A stretch of 64,000 bases of DNA from Maniola hyperantus (Eukaryota > Arthropoda > Insecta > Lepidoptera > Nymphalidae). Below the pieces are notes generated by a model that was given only the letters and a program-made list of their open reading frames with translations, did no database searches and was not told the origin of the DNA. The stretch lies in assembly GCF_902806685.2 (NCBI RefSeq), contig NC_048539.1:10986501-11050500 (forward strand). Direction: 5' to 3'. Shown here in pieces: positions 60,001-64,000 of the stretch; the stretch's first letter is position 1, and the number at the start of each line of letters is the position of its first letter. A program made the position numbers and the translations under genes.

Positions 60001-63000
60001 AGATAAGACATTTTTAAGCTTTTCTTTATAAAAGTACGTAATTTTTGCTAATAAAATAACAATTTGCTCTACAAACTTGTGGACCAGGGGCTCCAACATC
60101 ACCAGGTGAACCTTGTTGTCCCGGTGTACCTGGCGTTCCCGGTGATCCTTCGGGACCTGGTAACCCTGATATTCCCTGTTTGCCTTGAGGTCCCTTAAAA
60201 TTAATAACATTATTATTTTATGTACTCGTATAACATAAGGCACCAGCAGGACTCAGACATTTTTATTCATACTAAGTTACCTGTATGCCTGGTGCGCCTA
60301 TAGGGCCCTGAGGACCAGGGGATCCAGCTGGACCCATCGGGCCTAACTGCCCCGGGGTTCCAGGTGGTCCGGGTTGTCCAGCAGAACCTTTAGTACCTTG
60401 AGGGCCCTCATTGCCAGGTATTCCTGGATATCCAATTAGGCCAGGAAATCCTCTGGGTCCTGTAAAACCTCTTGGTCCCTGTTGTTGAAGAAAATGTATT
60501 AGTTATATATGTATCTATAGAGTTTTTATACGTATGATTTATAGCAATATTTACCAATTCTCCAGATATTCCTGGCGGGCCAGATGGCCCATCGTCACCA
60601 GGAGGACCATCAAGACCTGGTGCACCTGCTTCTCCTTGCTGACCCAGTGTTCCTCTTTCACCTTTATCGCCAGGCATTCCTGTTTGTCCCGGATAACCTT
60701 GTTCACCTTTAGACCCAGCTGGACCTGGGGATCCTCTTTCTCCATCTCTCCCTGCATGTCCACGGCGACCCAATCTTCCTGGTGGACCTTGAATGCCCCT
60801 TGACCCTGGTGGTCCCTAAAATTTTATTTCATTTATATCTTCCACATGGTCTTAATATCTTATTGATCTCTTTATAGAAGAAGTATCACGAAAACTACGT
60901 ACTGGTTCTCCTTGATCTCCTTGTTCACCTTTTGGTCCTTCAGATCCAATTTCTCCTTCAGAGCCCGGTGGTCCACTGAGACCCATTGGGCCTTCTGCGC
61001 CTCTCATTGCGGCCTAAAAAATAAAACTATTTAAAATCACTTGTTGTTTATTAAATCACGCCTCGGTTCTTCATTTGGTATTGTAAACATTAGAGTGAGT
61101 TGATTTCTTAAATGAGTCTAACCACATACCATGTGTTGAGTTAGTATTTGGCGAAGAGCTTCAGATTGTGCATCGGGTCCTTTTTCGTTACCAGGTTGCT
61201 GTAACTGTAAAAATATGAACATGATTATAAAAGCCTAATAAAAAAAATAAAAAATAAAAAAATATAGCGAGCAAACGAGCAAGCGGGGCCGATTTTTAGA
61301 ACAATTATAAAAACTCGCTTATGCTCGCGACTTCGTCCGAGTGAACTACGCAATCTTAAAACCCCTATTTTACCCCCATTAGGCGTTGTATTTTCAAAAA
61401 TCCTTTCTAAGCGGATGTCCACGTCATAATAGCTGTTCTACATGCCAAACTTTAGCACGTTCCGTCCAGTAGTTTAGGCTGTGCGTTGATAGATCAGTCA
61501 GTCAGTCAGTCAGCTTTTTTAATTTTATATATTTAGAAAAGTAAATAGTACTTACAGGTACTACAAATACATGTCCTGGTGGTCCGGGGAAGCCCTGTTG
61601 ACCCTCTGTACCTGGCTTACCCGGTTCACCTTTGGGTCCTCTGGGTCCTTGTGGACCTGGGGGTCCAGGATATCCACGTGGTCCGAAATAGGTCCCGGAG
61701 CTGCCGTAGTCATAGTCAGTTGGATAGTAAACAGTGGATGTGTTACCCTAAAAAAATAGCAAAATTCAATTTTTCAAAAAATCTATAAAGATGAAGGAAA
61801 ATTAATTTAAATCCCCTAAAAAGAAAGAAAGAAAGAAAAGACGTTTGTTTACAAAACTGTGCCATACATCACATCTTAAAACTAAGAGCTGGTTAAAAAC
61901 TATGAAAAAGAGTTCCTGATAATTTTATAAATAAATAAATGATTCATTACTTAGCAAAGGTTTACCTCGTCAATATCTGGGGGATGTGTGAGCCAATCAG
62001 AGTCTTCGGTAGTTGTGATAGGCGTATATGGATATTCCGTGGTATAAAGACTTGAAGCTTCCGTATTATCATCAATTTGTCGTTTTTCCTGGATTGGACA
62101 GTAGGTACAGAATACAAGTAAAAGAAAACAATATTAAAGTAACTTACTTACTTTAAATTAATATAAACAAAATATACCAACCGGTAAGCTAGCTATTTCT
62201 AAAGTACCATATGGTGTTACTTCTATACTAGAACGGGTTGAACTAAAGTCTTCAGTGTCCGTAAATCGACCAAAGATACTGTTTTCGTCTGCGGAACAAA
62301 ACATTATTACTAGTTACTAGCGTTGCTACGTTCATTAGGCTATACAGCGTCATTCTAAATAGGTAGCATAGGTAAGTCTAAGTTATTGGTCATGAAAGTA
62401 ATAGGTCTCACCACTATCGGAAGCAGCGTAAGGCGATGTAAAACCAAAAGATTCTGGCAACTGCCAGTACGGCCGCACCGTGGTCATATCTCTTTCAGCT
62501 ACTTCCCATACACTATTAGTTTGATTTTTTTCATTGAATAATCTATTTGGTCCAAGTTGTTCATAATCATTATCTTCAATGGGAGTTGGTTCATTGGCAT
62601 CAATAGGAACATCGTAATCTGGTTCTCTGATCTCATTCCTTATTATTTCTGAGGAGTAATCGTGTGGTCCAAACGATCCACAGTCCGGGGCAATAGATGT
62701 ACACATATCATATGCAAGGTCCGGTTGATTAGCAAACTGGAGCAATTCAATATCGCCCTGTAATAAGCAATTGATGTTTCAATTCAAGGCTGTTATTATG
62801 GTGAACGATTTCGTCATGTCGCAGGAATTAATTGTGATATAGCGTGAGGTTAATTAAGATACATTTATATATTAGAAGGGCTTTCAATAACTCTAAATTC
62901 AAAGAACATGCCTGATCTGAATTTACGACTGCATATACATGTGACTGATCAATTTTACCTCGTAATACTGGTCAGCGGTTACTTGAGCACCCACGACTAG

Positions 63001-64000
63001 AACACCAGCGAGGTTGAAAGTGCTTCCAGGGTGTCTTCTTAACGGTAACGTGCCTTGTATCACACAATCAACTAGTAGAGTTACTGAGTCACCTTTGATG
63101 CTAATTGCTACTCTGTGCCATCTGAACAAAAAATGGAATCAACATTAGGTAAAAAATTACTCTGTTTTTGGACAGATTGGGCTACACCCAAATGAGTTAT
63201 TTAGACTAAAGCACCTCAAAAAAATTATGAATATAATATATTCAACCCACATTCAACCCTATGTTATACGAGAAGGTAGAAGATAAGAAGATAAATATAG
63301 TATAATAATAATCTTACGACAATGAATGAAAATTATAGGACCGCGAGACAACCTTTAGGGTTGCAACTTACGTCATTAGGGTTACTAGGAATTAGGTAAG
63401 TAGGTATTATTAGTTATTGCTGCCACGATGTTCTACCTTTCATCAGCAATGTCAACTCTGAATGTAAGGAGCTCATTGTCCTCGGGATCCCCTCGTGTGT
63501 CCTCATAGTAGAGCTCAATCAGTTCTCCAACAACCAGCTGCAGTTGTTCGTCGCCGGCATCCGAGTACAGCACGAAGACGGGGTTTTGGTCAGTACCTAG
63601 AATATGAGAAAGTAGGTAGGTACTTAATTAATTTATCGTTGGACTAACGGAAACTGTAGGTAGGTACCTGTACTTACTGTTATTATTTTCATCGAATGAT
63701 CGCTTCGTACAGACATGAAGGCACATTTAGCTCAAACAATATCCAGAGAGGTAGCAGAATAAATAGGAACCACAATTTTAATCTTTTTACAGACTCTGAA
63801 ATTTGTGTTAAAAAGAGAGCACCTAGATCTCAATCAAGTCGCTTATTTGCGAAAAAAGGCAAAGGTGCCTATACGGAAATCTTTGACTCTTTCTTTAAAT
63901 AGGTCATCCAGTATTATAATATACGTCTTTGTACTTAACCCATGATTTAGAATTGCTAAAAACTTGCAAATAACTTACCCATTGGACGAACTACAGCCAA
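48016..64000 (-). CDS. Fibrillar collagen alpha chain, type V/XI-like (5' end outside window)
   Basis: I traced 31 exons, 5007 bp, 1668 codons plus stop, all junctions in phase. Order from the N-terminal side: the end of a thrombospondin-N/laminin-G-like domain (exons to 62757), an acidic Tyr- and Thr-rich variable region, a minor helix of 12 triplets, a short linker (ALRQILTQHMAAMR), a major helix of 337 Gly-X-Y triplets without a break, a telopeptide, and a fibrillar C-propeptide ending in GPICFN. This order is that of vertebrate type V/XI chains; Drosophila is known to lack such collagens. It forms trimeric matrix fibrils outside the cell. One intron (54153-57009) holds a DNA transposon and others hold repeats. 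One intron is GC-AG. The signal peptide and first exons lie beyond 64000. A close alternative is another fibrillar clade. Confidence 0.93.
48459..48593. mobile_element. GC-rich foldback MITE, copy 3, in the last collagen intron
   Basis: Ends GTTCGCGACAGGTCGA and TTGACCTGTCGCGTAC are inverted repeats around a GC-rich core (CCCGCACGTCACCCGCGC). The left flank is TA and the right CA. Three direct copies of a roughly 30-bp AGGTAACATTCATATTAGGT motif follow at 48596-48677. Confidence 0.7.
49398..49600 (+). repeat. tRNA-derived SINE body overlapping the edge of a collagen exon
   Basis: It carries TTGCTTTAACGGTAAAGGAA, GCATGCCTGAGAGTTCTCAA, GCCAATCCGCACT and the terminal GGGTTGATCATGATGATGAT tail. 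The tail ends just 3 bp from the collagen exon at 49604, that is, right at that exon's 5' splice site on the minus strand. Confidence 0.7.
49959..50069 (+). CDS. Possible first exon of a small secreted protein, antisense in a collagen intron
   Basis: An ATG followed by 36 codons reads like a signal peptide: MPSSVPFVLVCLVFLSVCS, then TAPPVNVIQVPREPCRT. It ends at a good donor (ACT|GTAAGT) in phase 0. The collagen intron 49707-50291 covers it entirely and needs no exon here. No downstream exon was found on the plus strand, and chance is possible for so short a frame. I do not recognise the family. Confidence 0.28.
50465..50750 (+). mobile_element. Full-length tRNA-derived SINE in a collagen intron
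   Basis: It has a degraded tRNA-like head (GACGTCGGCCTCCTAGTCGG with a B-box-like GGGTTTGGTCCCGGGC), then TTTTCGGAGTTATATGTGCG, GTTCTCCATAATGTTCTCAA, GCCAATCTGCACTTGGCCAA and a GATGATGATGATGAT tail. A 98-codon frame across it is an artefact of the repeat. Confidence 0.75.
51250..51480 (+). repeat. GCCCGCGACTTCG...TAATATTAGTATGGAT dispersed repeat
   Basis: It opens with TAGCTGATGCCCGCGACTTC, continues with TTTTCCGCGATAAAAAGTAG and AAAATCGGTTGACGG, and ends CACTTTCGCATTTATAATAT. Related copies, intact or partial, lie near 6235-6480, 10148-10330, 19085-19310, 24783-24980, 33360-33555, 33735-33960, 46200-46420 and 47694-47910. Confidence 0.7.
53173..53375 (-). repeat. GGGTTCCGTA element fragment in a collagen intron
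   Basis: It begins TTTTAGGGTTCCGTATCTCA, has a CTGT-rich stretch (TCTGTCTGTCCGTCTGTCTG) and TATAGGGTACTTCCTGTTGC, and stops at about 53375 before the next exon. It lies wholly in the intron. Confidence 0.7.
54399..56864 (+). mobile_element. Apparently intact DNA transposon with DUF7869-type transposase-like gene
   Basis: The element is 2466 bp. Its 36-bp ends (54399-54434 and 56829-56864) start GAGGCATGGAATCAACATTT and are inverted copies with one mismatch. Both are flanked by AATT (54395-54398 and 56865-56868), a likely 4-bp target duplication. AAGTGCC-type motifs recur near both ends. It holds one spliced gene and sits inside a collagen intron on the opposite strand. Duplication length and protein type may fit the Sola superfamily, but that assignment is tentative. 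Confidence 0.85.
54711..56509 (+). CDS. Transposase-like protein of the DUF7869 type (570 aa, two exons)
   Basis: Exon 1 is 54711-54839 (43 codons, donor GTTAGT); exon 2 is 54926-56509 (acceptor TTACAG). The join is in phase and gives 570 aa. Exon 1 supplies GKSYMNRKGKVIP, which leads into the Cys cluster KICKCKNQC (Cys46, 48, 52); a second CxxC pair is at 244/247. The core carries TIAIDLQQ (Asp302), FYKRQLSCYN, WCDNCAGQNKN (Asp378) and GHSFLQCDRDFGIIEKRKK (Asp420, Asp422, Glu427). This spacing suggests an RNase-H-like D-D-(D/E) transposase core, by inference. No stop or frameshift is seen. DUF7869 is my family assignment from memory of these motifs. The gene has its own inverted repeats, so it belongs to the element and not the host. 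Confidence 0.82.
61130..62288 (-). other. Collagen variable region, minor helix and linker (exons 5-8)
   Basis: Exons: 62288-62182 (weak donor GTTGGT), 62088-61966, 61747-61556 and 61204-61130. The first two encode an acidic, Thr-rich segment (TEYPYTPITTTEDSDW). The third has a tyrosine-rich stretch (TVYYPTDYDYGSSGTYF), then 12 Gly-X-Y triplets, then GHVFVVP. The fourth is the non-collagenous linker LQQPGNEKGPDAQSEALRQI, which matches the equivalent linker of type V/XI chains. Confidence 0.88.
61290..61510 (-). repeat. GACTGACTGA/GCACAGCTCAAACTACTGGA dispersed repeat in a collagen intron
   Basis: Read on the minus strand it has the GACTGACTGACTGA run, CTATCAACGCACAG, a run close to CGTCCAGTAGTTTAGG (reverse) and the 3' GCGGACGAAGTCGCGAGC-like end. 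Other copies lie near 12050-12260, 15945-16130 and 25085-25315. Confidence 0.65.
62412..64000 (-). other. Collagen N-terminal part: TSPN domain and start of variable region (exons 1-4 in window)
   Basis: Exons: 64000-63979 (cut by the window edge), 63596-63437, 63121-62959 and 62757-62412. They read LAVVRPMGTDQNPVFVLYSD, then ADERWHRVAISIKGDSVTLL, then GDIELLQFANQPDLAYDMCT with a paired CTSIAPDC, all typical of the thrombospondin-N-like module of type V/XI chains. From there the chain becomes rich in Asp, Glu, Tyr and Pro (NEIREPDYDVPIDANEPTP). Confidence 0.9.

Larger units (their letters stand above)
52199..61013 (-). other. Collagen major triple helix (exons 9-26)
   Basis: Exons, 5' to 3': 61013-60903, 60815-60555, 60478-60281, 60193-60077, 59994-59904, 59800-59703, 59608-59447, 59324-59280, 59201-58995, 58881-58630, 58484-58304, 57856-57714, 57226-57010, 54152-53992, 53666-53397, 53091-52930, 52811-52596 and 52460-52199. 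They give 11, 29, 22, 13, 10, 11, 18, 5, 23, 28, 20, 16, 24, 18, 30, 18, 24 and 17 triplets, 337 in all, with no interruption. Several exons code 162, 216 or 270 bp, multiples of the ancestral 54-bp fibrillar unit. The last exon ends the helix at GPPGPP, then APAPQIPAELFRSQRRRSIV. Confidence 0.93.

Overview
The window looks like a piece of a moth or butterfly (Lepidoptera) genome. The intergenic DNA is AT-rich and full of short TAGG/CCTA tracts. It also holds tRNA-derived SINEs with TGATGATGA-type tails, RTE-like LINE 3' ends and many small inverted-repeat elements, a mix typical of lepidopteran sequence. Genes are split by introns with GT-AG junctions (one GC-AG). I cannot name the species.

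Layout. 1-30157: no convincing coding sequence, only repeats, foldback elements and a 1.2 kb satellite block (25871-27072). 30158-30227 (-): the first coding exon of a probable 2-oxoglutarate/Fe(II) oxygenase, with a GC-rich upstream region to about 31010; its other exons were not found. 32624-35733 (-): a complete four-exon NEDD8-conjugating enzyme (UBE2M/Ubc12 orthologue, 183 aa, active Cys111). 37691-43670 (+): a complete six-exon DAXX-like histone H3.3 chaperone (1178 aa). 43671-48015: repeats, including a long hairpin element and a SINE nested in another element. 48016-64000 (-): the 3' part of a large fibrillar collagen gene of the type V/XI kind. I traced 31 exons, 1668 codons, running off the right edge; they carry the thrombospondin-N-like domain, an acidic variable region, a minor helix, an uninterrupted major helix of 337 Gly-X-Y triplets and the C-propeptide.

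Inside one collagen intron, on the opposite strand, lies an apparently intact 2466-bp DNA transposon (54399-56864). It has 36-bp terminal inverted repeats, an AATT target duplication and a two-exon 570-aa DUF7869-type protein with a D-D-(D/E) pattern.

The host genes share no pathway: NEDD8 conjugation, chromatin assembly and extracellular matrix. Every spliced model was checked by reading phase across every junction; all close in frame. The main points for follow-up are the transposon, the collagen C-propeptide that lacks both interchain cysteines and the calcium-site residues, the SIM-like motifs in the DAXX-like protein, and several undescribed-looking foldback families.
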